Positions 8,307-16,463 of a stretch of DNA of 64,000 nt are shown here, piece after piece. Made by a program: the position numbers and the translations under genes. Source of the DNA: Tateyamaria sp. Alg231-49 (GTDB taxonomy: Bacteria; Pseudomonadota; Alphaproteobacteria; Rhodobacterales; Rhodobacteraceae); assembly GCF_900143535.1 (NCBI RefSeq), contig NZ_FRFA01000003.1, forward strand, positions 248,001-312,000, in the 5' to 3' direction. Position 1 is the stretch's first letter; every line of letters starts with the position of its first letter. Below the pieces are notes generated by a model. That model worked only from the letters and a program-made list of their open reading frames with translations. It did not search any database and was not told the DNA's origin.

Positions 8307-8340
8307 GTCTCTTTATGAGACACTTGTCTTACAATGAGAC
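8307..8340. promoter_or_regulatory. Candidate TetR operator in the divergent promoter region
   Basis: Overlapping inverted repeats: GTCTC (8307-8311) with GAGAC (8317-8321), and AGACA (8318-8322) with TGTCT (8325-8329). The heptamer ATGAGAC also recurs directly at 8315 and 8334, 19 bases apart, so the sites would lie on one helical face. Confidence 0.45.
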
Positions 8341-8387
8341 TCGACGTATCAGTGATGTCAGAATCAGTCAAGCAAGTGAGGATTGAC

Positions 8388-8843
8388 ATGGCGAGTCGCC
8401 CGCGCACCTACAACGTTCTGAATATTTTGACGAAGTTTCACGCCTTTCCATCGGAGGTCGACGGAAAATTCTGTCTTGTCGAGTGCACCGTACCGGTCGG
8501 CGCCGGAGCACCGCCGAACCACCATGCAGGCGAAACCGAAGGCTTCTTTGTTCTGGACGGCGAGATTAAGTTCACAATCGACGGTAAAGAAAGTTCTGCT
8601 GGGCCAGGCGATTTCGTGGCAATCCCGGACGGCGCAGTACACGCATTTCAAGCAATTGGAGACCGCCCTGCGCGGCTCCTCGTTTTAAACGCACCCGGGC
8701 ATATGCACGAAGCGTTTTTCACAGGACTTGGCGCCGTTCTTCCTGAGGGCCAGCGCGAACTGCCAGACCCTGCAGCGCCGGATATCAGTGCCGTACTAAA
8801 GGTCGCCGGCGAAGTCGGAATGACAATCGTCGCCCCACAGTAA
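8388..8843 (+). CDS. Single-domain cupin protein
   Basis: A 151-residue cupin_2-type beta barrel. Cupin motif 1 is seen as PPNHHAGETEGFFVLDGEIKF, giving the metal-ligand pattern HH...E, and motif 2 as PDGAVHAFQ with the third His. Relatives include quercetinase-like and polyketide-associated cupins, so the substrate is open. The ATG at 8388 follows GTGAGGA; upstream in-frame starts lack a site. It is 53 bases ahead of the small membrane gene at 8897 and probably co-transcribed under the TetR regulator. Confidence 0.85.
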   Translation: MASRPRTYNVLNILTKFHAFPSEVDGKFCLVECTVPVGAGAPPNHHAGETEGFFVLDGEIKFTIDGKESSAGPGDFVAIPDGAVHAFQAIGDRPARLLVLNAPGHMHEAFFTGLGAVLPEGQRELPDPAAPDISAVLKVAGEVGMTIVAPQ

Positions 8844-8896
8844 GTGCAAAACAACCTGATCTAGGCACACCAGCCCCAAGCGAAAAGGAACGAGAA

Positions 8897-9319
8897 ATGA
8901 CAAAACTACCGACATGGTTCTTCGCAACAGCCGCAATTTTTGCACTGTGTGGTATGGTATGGGGCATCCAGATGTCTGCAACCCACGATCATACGTTGTC
9001 GCCAGCGCATGGGCACTTGAACCTGATCGGGTTTGTCTCAATGTCGGTGTTCGGGTCTTACTATGCCTTGACGCCGAAAGCCGCTGAAAGTCCGCTGGCC
9101 GCTGTCCATTTCGTGCTTACAGTCGCAACTGTCGTCGTTCTCACACCTGGCATCGCAATGGCAATCACAAGTCAGGGTGAAACGTTGGCCCAGGTTGGCT
9201 CTGTTCTGGCTGTAGTATCCATGGCTGTCTTCGTTTTTACCATTCTTCGCCACGGCGTCGGGAGTGTAGACAGTCAACCGATCCAAGGACACGAGGTTCA
9301 ACCACAACCCGCAGAATAG
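8897..9319 (+). CDS. Small membrane protein resembling a fragment of haem-copper oxidase subunit I
   Basis: A 140-residue protein with four predicted membrane helices (about residues 5-25, 41-60, 70-90 and 97-117). The stretch HDHTLSPAHGHLNLIGFVSM resembles the His-containing helix of cbb3/NorB-type subunit I proteins. The rest of the 12-helix oxidase core, including the Cu-B histidines, is absent, so it cannot be an oxidase alone. Such short stand-alone relatives occur in many Proteobacteria and have no assigned role. Redox or haem binding is possible but unproven. The start has GAACGAGAA upstream. Confidence 0.7.
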   Translation: MTKLPTWFFATAAIFALCGMVWGIQMSATHDHTLSPAHGHLNLIGFVSMSVFGSYYALTPKAAESPLAAVHFVLTVATVVVLTPGIAMAITSQGETLAQVGSVLAVVSMAVFVFTILRHGVGSVDSQPIQGHEVQPQPAE

Positions 9320-9681
9320 GCCACGTCTTCAGAGAGTTTCTCGACACCGAAGCGCCACACACGGATATTACCCCGGTTCTCAAACCAATTGTCAAAATCG
9401 GGCAGCTTCTGACACAGGCAGCGCTGTCACCAAACCAAAGTTTCGCTTCGATCCTGTCGCGCAACTATCAGATGCAGTTCCGAGAACCATTCTTGAACGA
9501 TCCTAGTCAGGAATTGGTCTTGCAATCCAGCAGCGCCAAATGACCCCTGCCCAGTTTCACGGGCCTGCTGCCGTAACGGGCAGCACAGAGGTATCTGCCC
9601 GGATGCACAGGCCCATCCCTTGCACGTCCGCCCGATTGGCATAGGTTTCACAACAACCGCAAAATTCAAAAGGCAGAACCG
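9320..9681. other. 362-base gap, possible coding relic
   Basis: No gene with a start codon is supported. One plus-strand frame from the end of the preceding gene to a TGA at 9541-9543 stays open for about 75 codons with a protein-like composition but has no usable start, so a decayed gene is possible. The ribosome site and promoter of the GST gene lie at the right end. Confidence 0.3.
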
Positions 9682-10560
9682 ATGAGCGATCCAACCTACA
9701 CGCCCCCCGCAAAATGGACATGGGACAAAGCATCAGGCGGCACATTCGCCTCGACCAACCGTCCCATCGCAGGTGCGATGAAGGACAAGGAACTGCCCGT
9801 CGGCAAACATCCGTTCCAGCTTTATTCGCTTGCTACGCCCAATGGGGTCAAAGTTACTCTGTTGTTCGAAGAATTGCTGGCCGCCGGTGTGAGTGGCGCA
9901 GAATACGATGCGTGGCTGATCAAGATCGGAGATGCGGATCAGTTTGACTCCGGCTTTGTTGAGGCAAACCCAAACTCAAAAATCCCGGCCCTTGTGGATC
10001 ACACCGGCGACACGCCGCTACGGGTGTTTGAATCCGGATCGATCCTGATCCATCTGGCCGAAAAGTTTGGAATGTTCCTGCCTGCCTCCGGCCCCGCACG
10101 CACCGAAGTCATGAACTGGCTGATGTGGCAAATGGGCTCTGCCCCGTTTCTTGGCGGTGGGTTCGGGCACTTCTACGCTTACGCGCCAGAGAAGTATGAA
10201 TATCCCATCAACCGCTACGCTATGGAAACCAAACGGCAACTGGACGTCTTGGACCGCGAACTGGCGACCCGGCCCTATATCGCAGGCGACGAGTATACCA
10301 TCGCGGATATGGCGATCTGGCCATGGTACGGACAGTTGTGCTTGGGACGTCTCTATTCAGCAGCGGAGTTCCTCGACGTAGAGAGCTATACCAACGTGAT
10401 GGCATGGGCGAAAAAGATCGACGCGCGCCCGGCAACCTTGCGTGGGCGCATGGTGAACCGCGTGTTTGGAGAGCCTGAATTGCAACTGCACGAACGCCAT
10501 GATGCATCGGATTTTGACACGCAAACGCAGGACAAGATCGGCACGGCAGAAACCGACTAG
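9682..10560 (+). CDS. yghU: YghU-type glutathione S-transferase / disulfide-bond oxidoreductase
   Basis: The 292-residue protein starts MSDPTYTPPAKWTWDKASGG, the extended N-terminus typical of YghU/Yfcg-like GSTs, followed by the thioredoxin-like domain (PFQLYSLATPNGVKV, then NPNSKIPAL and ESGSILIHLA for glutathione contact) and an all-helical C-domain from about residue 130. Family members reduce disulfides or organic peroxides with glutathione in the cytoplasm. Monocistronic by position, with a terminator at 10584. Confidence 0.92.
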   Translation: MSDPTYTPPAKWTWDKASGGTFASTNRPIAGAMKDKELPVGKHPFQLYSLATPNGVKVTLLFEELLAAGVSGAEYDAWLIKIGDADQFDSGFVEANPNSKIPALVDHTGDTPLRVFESGSILIHLAEKFGMFLPASGPARTEVMNWLMWQMGSAPFLGGGFGHFYAYAPEKYEYPINRYAMETKRQLDVLDRELATRPYIAGDEYTIADMAIWPWYGQLCLGRLYSAAEFLDVESYTNVMAWAKKIDARPATLRGRMVNRVFGEPELQLHERHDASDFDTQTQDKIGTAETD

Positions 10561-10583
10561 GCGCGCCACAGGTACGGCTGACA

Positions 10584-10612
10584 GAAGGCGGAGATACCCT
10601 CCGCCTTCCCCT
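10584..10612 (+). terminator. Rho-independent terminator after yghU
   Basis: GAAGGCGGAG (10584-10593) pairs with CTCCGCCTTC (10599-10608), followed by CCCTTTT. Confidence 0.8.
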
Positions 10613-10660
10613 TTTCAGATTCCGCGCTAAGTGCAGAGCGAACCTGAAACGGAGATCATC

Positions 10661-11143
10661 ATGCGCCTGCCCCTTTTCATCGTTGCCTTATGTGTTGCGT
10701 CACCCGCCCTGTCTGCAGACCTCATCGTCAGTTTTCGCGACGGTGCGCCCAAAGACAGGTTTACGCTGACCTATGAGGGATCCTGCGCATCGCAAGCCAC
10801 ACAGGTCGACATCGACCTTGGCACAGCACCAGCCGGGCTCATCTTTGACATCACCGGCGCGGGCGCCGGGGTCGAAGTGTTTCAGCCGCTGGAATGGGTT
10901 GTCGGGTCTGCACGCACCACTGCCGTGACAGACGGCGACACGGTCGTGAGCCTCGAGCTCGAACCGCTCGCACCCGGTGAAACGCTGGCCTTTACCGTCG
11001 ACATCGACGACACGACAAGTTCGCGCCAGATCACAGTGAACGGGTCTGAAATGGTTGGTGCCACATTGCGTGCAGATGGACAGGAAGTTCTGTTTGACGC
11101 CACTGGCACCGCACGGGTCGCACTGGCCAAATGCCAGTCCTAA
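10661..11143 (+). CDS. Secreted protein resembling 'aggregation factor core' proteins
   Basis: A 160-residue exported protein. A classical signal peptide (MRLPLFIVALCVASPALSA) is followed by a beta-rich domain DLIVSFRDGAPKDRFTL with two cysteines (one near residue 38, one near the C-terminus) that could form a disulfide. I recall Rhodobacteraceae proteins of this length and sequence style annotated as aggregation factor core; the name says little about function. The ATG at 10661 is chosen because it begins the signal peptide and follows GGAGATC. It converges with the iron-permease gene. Confidence 0.7.
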   Translation: MRLPLFIVALCVASPALSADLIVSFRDGAPKDRFTLTYEGSCASQATQVDIDLGTAPAGLIFDITGAGAGVEVFQPLEWVVGSARTTAVTDGDTVVSLELEPLAPGETLAFTVDIDDTTSSRQITVNGSEMVGATLRADGQEVLFDATGTARVALAKCQS

Positions 11144-11161
11144 GACGCATTCCAATGCGCG

Positions 11162-12811
11162 TCAGCGGCGACCGACCTGACGGCAGATCAGAATAACGGG
11201 CAGTAGGCCCACTGCCACGATCACAAGGCTGGGAACTGCTGCGCCGTCCAACCGTTCGTCCGAGGCAAGTCGATAGGCTTGCACCGCCAATGTGTCGTAG
11301 TTGAAGGGGCGCATGATTAGCGTCGCCGGCAGCTCTTTCATCACGTCCACAAAGACGATCAGCAATGCGGTCAGCAAGCTGGGTGTGAGGATGGGCAAAT
11401 GGATGCGGCGCAAGGTGGCAAAGGGCCCCTTGCCCAGCGATCTGCTGGCTGCATCCATATTGGCATGGACGCGCGCTTGCCCGCCCTCATAGGCACCAAG
11501 GGCAGCGGCAAGAAACCGGACCATGTAAGCAAAGACCAAAAGCCAGATGGACCCCGTGATCAAAAGCCCGGTCGAGATATCAAATGTGGCGCGCATCCAT
11601 GCGTCCAGCGCGTTGTCAAAGGCGGCAAAAGGCACCAACAGTCCAACCGCAATAACCCCCCCCGGCACGGCATAGCCAAGCCGCGCGATATAGCTTGCCG
11701 CTCCGGACATACGCCCGGGCTGGGTCCGCTGGAAAAAGCCAAGGATGACCGCGGCCGCCAACGTCAGAGCCGCAGCGAGAGCAGCAAGCGTAAGAGAATT
11801 GCCAATGAAGGCCAGATAGCGTGGGCTGAGCAAATCCTGCCCTGAGCCAACGCCAAGCGAGATCAGCGCAATCACAGGAATGATTGCGCCAAACAAAACA
11901 GGCAGCCCGCACAGGATCATCGCGGCACTCACCTGCCAGCCTGTCAGATCAATCGGTGGATGCTCTTTCTGACCACGGCTCGGATCATGGTATTTGGCCT
12001 GTCCGCGCTGTTTGCGCTCAAGCATCGCCAAGAGCAGGGCAAAGGACAAAAGGCACAATGCAAGCTGCGCCGCGCCCGCCCGGTCCGCGAACGAAAACCA
12101 GCTGGTGTAAATGCCAGTAGCAAAGGTCTGCACCCCGAAATAGGCGACCGTGCCGAAATCCGCGATCGTCTCCATCACTGCCAGCAGCGCACCGGCAGCA
12201 ATCGCGGGGCGGGCTAGCGGCAAGCTCACACGCCAGAACGCCACCCATGGGCGCGAACCAAGCGCCCGGGCTGCCATAAAAGTCGATCCGCTTTGCTGTA
12301 GGAAAGAGGCCCGCGCCAGCAGGTAAACATACGGATAAAGTACAAGGACAAGCATGACTGCCGCCCCGCCCAGACTGCGGATCTCGGGAAACCAGTAATC
12401 GCGCGGCCCCCATCCCATCATGCTGCGCAATGTGGTTTGCACGATGCCGGGATGATCAAGAACATGGGTATAACCGTAGGCCAGCACGTAAGCCGGAAAG
12501 GCGAGCGGGATGACCAGTGCAATCTCGAACACGCGCACGCCGGGAAAACGGGTCATGGTGACCAGCCACGCCGCACCTACACCGATGGCGAAGGTGCCCA
12601 GCGAGACCAACACTACCAACAAACCAGTGTTGGCGACATAACGGCCCAGCACGCTGCTCGCGAGGTGCACAACCGTGTCGGTGCCCCCGGTCAGCGCCGC
12701 GATGGCCACAGCAAGCATCGGCAACAGGCAGATCACGGCAATCCCGAGTGCCGTCCAAGACAGTAGGCGCGGTGTGGTTCGCAATCGTGGAATTGTGGAG
12801 GTGACTGACAC
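11162..12811 (-). CDS. Iron(III)-type ABC transporter permease (fused two-domain)
   Basis: A 549-residue inner-membrane protein with about 12 hydrophobic segments in two homologous halves, each with a binding-protein-dependent permease module (EAA-loop-like stretches RPWVAFWRVSLPLARPAIAA and GPFATLRRIHLPILTPSLL). This arrangement matches FbpB/AfuB permeases of ferric-iron or related transporters. The cognate binding protein and ATPase are not adjacent, so they must lie elsewhere. The upstream gap 12812-12937 shows no clear iron box. Confidence 0.88.
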   Translation of the reverse strand: MSVTSTIPRLRTTPRLLSWTALGIAVICLLPMLAVAIAALTGGTDTVVHLASSVLGRYVANTGLLVVLVSLGTFAIGVGAAWLVTMTRFPGVRVFEIALVIPLAFPAYVLAYGYTHVLDHPGIVQTTLRSMMGWGPRDYWFPEIRSLGGAAVMLVLVLYPYVYLLARASFLQQSGSTFMAARALGSRPWVAFWRVSLPLARPAIAAGALLAVMETIADFGTVAYFGVQTFATGIYTSWFSFADRAGAAQLALCLLSFALLLAMLERKQRGQAKYHDPSRGQKEHPPIDLTGWQVSAAMILCGLPVLFGAIIPVIALISLGVGSGQDLLSPRYLAFIGNSLTLAALAAALTLAAAVILGFFQRTQPGRMSGAASYIARLGYAVPGGVIAVGLLVPFAAFDNALDAWMRATFDISTGLLITGSIWLLVFAYMVRFLAAALGAYEGGQARVHANMDAASRSLGKGPFATLRRIHLPILTPSLLTALLIVFVDVMKELPATLIMRPFNYDTLAVQAYRLASDERLDGAAVPSLVIVAVGLLPVILICRQVGRR

Positions 12812-12937
12812 GTATAGGGCGCCCTTGGGTCGTACCCACTGCTTATCTTACGTTTTCGCTCGGGTTTCCAGCCCTCTGCAACGCGACCTCGGTGATCCGT
12901 TCAACCGTCATACTCAAACAGCCGCTGTTTCCTCGGG

Positions 12938-14143
12938 TCAGTCGTATGTGCGCTGATCCTCGATCACCAATCCGTCTTTGGGCAGGCTGTCTGGCGCGTG
13001 GAGCTCCACTGTACCTTTGAGTTTCAGCGTATCCGTGATGCTGCCGGCATAGGCCTCGGCGCTGTCAGAGGTGGTTTCCAGCTGAACCAGCATCGTGTCT
13101 TGTTGCCCGTCCCGACCTGCGATCACACGGGCGCGGGTCACTTCAGGGTGCTTGGCCACAAGGGCTGCGACCTGTTCGGGACGCACAAACATGCCTTTGA
13201 TCTTAGTCGTCTGATCGGCGCGCCCCATCCACCCCTTGATGCGCACATTGGTACGTCCACAGGGGCTTTGGCCTGATAGAACCGCGCTCATGTCCCCTGT
13301 CGCAAAGCGGATCAGAGGATAGTCGGGATTGAGCGATGTGACGATCACCTCACCCACTTCTCCTTCCGGCACCGGATCGCCGGTGCCCGGGGTGACGATT
13401 TCGACGATCACACCTTCGTCCACAACCATGCCTTCCAAGGCTGGCGTTTCGTAGGCGATGTTACCAAGGTCGGCCGTCGCATAGGACTGCATGCAAATGA
13501 TTCCGCGATCTGCGTATTCCTGACGCAAACTGGGGAACAGGGCCCCGCCACCCACAGCGGCCTTGGAGAATTTGAGGGCCACGCCCATCTCGTCTGCCTT
13601 GTCGAGGATCACTTTCAGATAGTCCGGCGTCCCCGCATAGGCCGTCGTGCCAATGTCTCGGGCGGCAGTCACCTGCAATTCAGTCTGACCAGTGCCTGCC
13701 GGAAGAACGGCAGCACCGACAGCCCGAGCGCCAGATTCAAAAATCATACCCGCAGGCGTCAGATGATACCCGAAACAGTTCTGAACGATATCATCCGCGC
13801 CAAATCCAACCGCATGCAAAAAGCGGCCCATGCGCCACCAGTCATGGCTGATCCCACCGGGTTCGTAAATCGGGCCGGGGGATTGGAACACATGCGCGAG
13901 GTTAGACACGGGTATGCCGCCGAACGGAGGCCTCTCGGCCTGCCATTTGGCGAGTTCAGATTTGCGCAGAATGGGTAGAGTGCGAAGATCATCCAGCGTC
14001 TTGAGATTGCCCACGTCAGGAAGGCAACTGTCCGCAGCTGCTGCGACGCGCGCAATCTGTTCGTTGACAGCTGCCAACTGTTGCACAGCTCGGGCATCGG
14101 CAGAGCGGGTTTCTAAATCGTCAAAGTAAGTCGTGTCAGGCAT
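12938..14143 (-). CDS. Phenylacetate-CoA ligase-like AMP-forming ligase
   Basis: An adenylate-forming enzyme of the PaaK-like branch, 401 residues (PaaK is about 430). Family features include the adenylation-domain stretch HVFQSPGPIYEPGG in place of the usual Ser/Thr/Gly-rich P-loop, YAGTPDYLKVI, RFATGDMSAV and the GRADQTTKIKGMFVRPEQ hinge. The P-loop is unusual: the common SSGTTG motif is not seen, so activity is not certain. It is the last gene of the liv-type cluster and probably loads CoA onto the imported acid. Confidence 0.82.
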   Translation of the reverse strand: MPDTTYFDDLETRSADARAVQQLAAVNEQIARVAAAADSCLPDVGNLKTLDDLRTLPILRKSELAKWQAERPPFGGIPVSNLAHVFQSPGPIYEPGGISHDWWRMGRFLHAVGFGADDIVQNCFGYHLTPAGMIFESGARAVGAAVLPAGTGQTELQVTAARDIGTTAYAGTPDYLKVILDKADEMGVALKFSKAAVGGGALFPSLRQEYADRGIICMQSYATADLGNIAYETPALEGMVVDEGVIVEIVTPGTGDPVPEGEVGEVIVTSLNPDYPLIRFATGDMSAVLSGQSPCGRTNVRIKGWMGRADQTTKIKGMFVRPEQVAALVAKHPEVTRARVIAGRDGQQDTMLVQLETTSDSAEAYAGSITDTLKLKGTVELHAPDSLPKDGLVIEDQRTYD

Positions 14144-14198
14144 CGCAAGACCCGCTCCTCTTTAAATACAGTAAGTCAAACGTGGCATCCGCCGCCGA

Positions 14199-15023
14199 TC
14201 AACTGAGCCAGCGTTTGCGGCGCCGATAACTGCGCACATCGCGGAAGGATTTGCGCCCCTCATCGGACATGCCCAGATAGAATTCCTTCACATCCGGGTT
14301 CTCACGCAACTCGGCTGCGGGGCCGTCCATCACAACGCGGCCCGATTCCAGAATGTATCCGTAATGGGCAAAGCGCAGGGCGACGTTGGTGTTCTGTTCA
14401 GCAAGGAGGAAGGTCACGCCCTCACTCTCGTTGATCGACTTCACAATCGTGAAAATCTGTTCAACCAACTGCGGGGCCAACCCCATCGAAGGTTCATCCA
14501 GCAGGATCGTTTCAGGGCGGGACATCAGCGCGCGGCCAATGGCCGTCATCTGTTGCTCTCCACCCGAGGTATAGCCAGCCTGCGATTTGCGCCGTTCACG
14601 CAGACGCGGGAAGTAGTTGTACACCATCTCAAGGTCGGCCGAAATCGCACCCTTGCCGTCGGTGCGGGTATAGGCGCCTGTCATCAGGTTTTCCTCGACG
14701 GTGAGGTGCTCGAAACAGTGGCGCCCCTCCATCACTTGCACGACGCCGCGTTTAACCAGATCGGCAGGGTCGGCATGAGCGGTATTTTCACCGTGATAAT
14801 GGATTGTGCCCTTGGTGACTTCGCCCCGCTCGCTTGCGAGCAGGCCAGAGATGGCCTTGAGCGTCGTGGTCTTGCCCGCGCCATTGCCACCCAGCAAAGC
14901 GGTGATGCCGCCCTTGGGCACCTTCAGGCTGACGCCTTTCAGCACGAGGATCACGTGATTGTAGATCACCTCGATATTGCTGACCTCTAGAACAGTCTCT
15001 GTCTTGGCCTCGGCGTCCAGCAT
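14199..15023 (-). CDS. livF: Branched-chain-type ABC transporter ATPase, LivF-like
   Basis: A 274-residue ABC ATPase with Walker A GGNGAGKTT, signature YTSGGEQQM, Walker B ILLDEPSMGL and switch His region LLAEQNTNVAL. It is slightly longer than typical LivF (about 235) because of a short N-terminal extension (MLDAEAKTETVLEVS) and an Arg/Lys-rich tail. It couples ATP hydrolysis to import with LivG, LivH and LivM of this cluster. A strong hairpin lies between it and the preceding binding-protein gene. Confidence 0.93.
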   Translation of the reverse strand: MLDAEAKTETVLEVSNIEVIYNHVILVLKGVSLKVPKGGITALLGGNGAGKTTTLKAISGLLASERGEVTKGTIHYHGENTAHADPADLVKRGVVQVMEGRHCFEHLTVEENLMTGAYTRTDGKGAISADLEMVYNYFPRLRERRKSQAGYTSGGEQQMTAIGRALMSRPETILLDEPSMGLAPQLVEQIFTIVKSINESEGVTFLLAEQNTNVALRFAHYGYILESGRVVMDGPAAELRENPDVKEFYLGMSDEGRKSFRDVRSYRRRKRWLS

Positions 15024-15053
15024 GGCGCACCCTTGTGTCTTGAAAATGCAATT

Positions 15054-15080
15054 CCCCGGCGGCCAGATCAGCCGCCGGGG
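15054..15080 (-). other. Perfect 10-bp hairpin between the binding-protein gene and livF
   Basis: CCCCGGCGGC (15054-15063) and GCCGCCGGGG (15071-15080) pair perfectly around a 7-base loop, 12 bases after the binding-protein stop codon and with no T-run on either strand. Such hairpins often protect the binding-protein mRNA 3' end and reduce readthrough into downstream genes. Confidence 0.6.
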
Positions 15081-15092
15081 ACAGTGATAGGC

Positions 15093-16367
15093 TTAGCAGC
15101 CCGCTTCGATGCCAGATTCGGCCGCATAGGCCGCGCTGTCTTCGTCGATCAGCGGCTGGATGACGTCCATGTCCGATTCCGAGAATTCGGAAATCAGCGA
15201 CCAAGTCTTGGCCGACGCATCCCACTGGGTCACGCCAACAAGGCCGTTGCCGCCATGGTTTTCACAGGACACATTGAAGGACGGACCAAAGCCGGGCAGA
15301 CCCAGTTCGGTCATCTTGGCTTCGGTGATCTCCAACGCCTCCATCCCGTCGCGCATCATCGCAGGGGTGATGTCGGCAGTGCCGTGGATGCCTTGGGCGG
15401 TTTTGGCCGCTTCGGCAGCCAGCATCGCAGCATAGAGACCACGGTTATAAAGAACCGTACCGATCTGATCGCCAGACCCGGCGGCCAGTCCCTTGTCAAC
15501 AACGTGGGTCTTGATGTCGTCAAACACTGGGAAATCGCTGCCCACACCGTGGAACGTCAACGCTTTGTAGCCGTTGGCCGCATCGCCCGCAGGCAGCACG
15601 TCGTTTTCCGAACCGGACCACCAGATGCCGATGAAATTCTCCATCGGGAAGCGGATGTTGGCAGCTTCTTGAACGGCGACCTGGTTCATGACGCCCCAGC
15701 CATACATGATGACATTGTCAGGACGCTCGCGGCGGATTTGCAGCCACTGCGATTTTTGTTCCTGACCGGGGTGATCCACGGCAACCAGCATCAGTTCAAA
15801 ACCGTGCTTCTTGGACAGTTCTTCCAGCGTGCGGATTGGTTCCTTGCCATAGGCAGAGTTGTGATAGACCAACGCGATTTTCTTACCCGCGATGTCGCCT
15901 TGGCTCATCAGGTAGTTGATGGCACCAGAGGCCCCGTTCCAGTAGTTGGCAGGGTAGTTGAACACGTGGCTGAACACTGCGCCATTGGCGGCAGACGTCC
16001 GGCCATAACCCATCGAGTGGATCGGAATGTCGTCAGCCGTCGCTTTGGGGATCAGCTGATAGGTGATACCTGTGGACAGAGGCTGATAGACCAGCGCGCC
16101 CGCACCTTTGGTGGACTCATAGCATTCCACACCCTTTTCGGTGTTATAGCCCGTTTCGCATTCCAGCACGTTCGCCATTACGCCGCCGATGCCGCCATCA
16201 CGCTCGTTGAGCATTGTGAAATAATCGGCATACCCATCCGCAAACGGAATACCACCCGCCGCGTAAGGGCCTGTGCGATAGCTAAGGGATGGGAACACAA
16301 GGTCCGCCATCACAGGGCTTGCGGCCATCATGGCGGCTGTTGCCCAGGTTGCGATCTTCATCTTCAT
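15093..16367 (-). CDS. Periplasmic substrate-binding protein of the liv-type transporter
   Basis: A 424-residue type I periplasmic binding protein of the Leu/Ile/Val or amide-binding family. A signal peptide (about residues 1-22, MKMKIATWATAAMMAASP) leads into FPSLSYRTGPYAAGG, then a two-lobe fold with VYHNSAYGKEPI and MYGWGVMNQVAVQEA. It has several cysteines (about 4) and is longer than E. coli LivJ (367). The ligand is unknown; the two ligases in the cluster suggest a carboxylic acid rather than an amino acid. GGAGGAAAAACC precedes the ATG. Confidence 0.9.
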   Translation of the reverse strand: MKMKIATWATAAMMAASPVMADLVFPSLSYRTGPYAAGGIPFADGYADYFTMLNERDGGIGGVMANVLECETGYNTEKGVECYESTKGAGALVYQPLSTGITYQLIPKATADDIPIHSMGYGRTSAANGAVFSHVFNYPANYWNGASGAINYLMSQGDIAGKKIALVYHNSAYGKEPIRTLEELSKKHGFELMLVAVDHPGQEQKSQWLQIRRERPDNVIMYGWGVMNQVAVQEAANIRFPMENFIGIWWSGSENDVLPAGDAANGYKALTFHGVGSDFPVFDDIKTHVVDKGLAAGSGDQIGTVLYNRGLYAAMLAAEAAKTAQGIHGTADITPAMMRDGMEALEITEAKMTELGLPGFGPSFNVSCENHGGNGLVGVTQWDASAKTWSLISEFSESDMDVIQPLIDEDSAAYAAESGIEAGC

Positions 16368-16425
16368 CGGTTTTTCCTCCCGTTGGTTTTATCCGATATG
16401 CGGCCCCTCACGGACCATTCCGTAG

Positions 16426-16443
16426 GGCGGGGTTCACCCCGCC
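16426..16443 (-). other. Hairpin between livM and the binding-protein gene
   Basis: GGCGGGGT (16426-16433) and ACCCCGCC (16436-16443) form a perfect 8-bp inverted repeat with a 2-base centre. No T-run follows. It lies in the 96-base gap upstream of the binding-protein start and may separate livM from the more strongly expressed binding-protein transcript. Confidence 0.45.
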
Positions 16444-16463
16444 ATTGTTGGTGATCGCCCCGC

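Noticed and set aside
15033-16454. A 473-codon plus-strand open frame
   Set aside because: Antisense shadow of the liv-type binding-protein gene, which has a signal peptide and family motifs.
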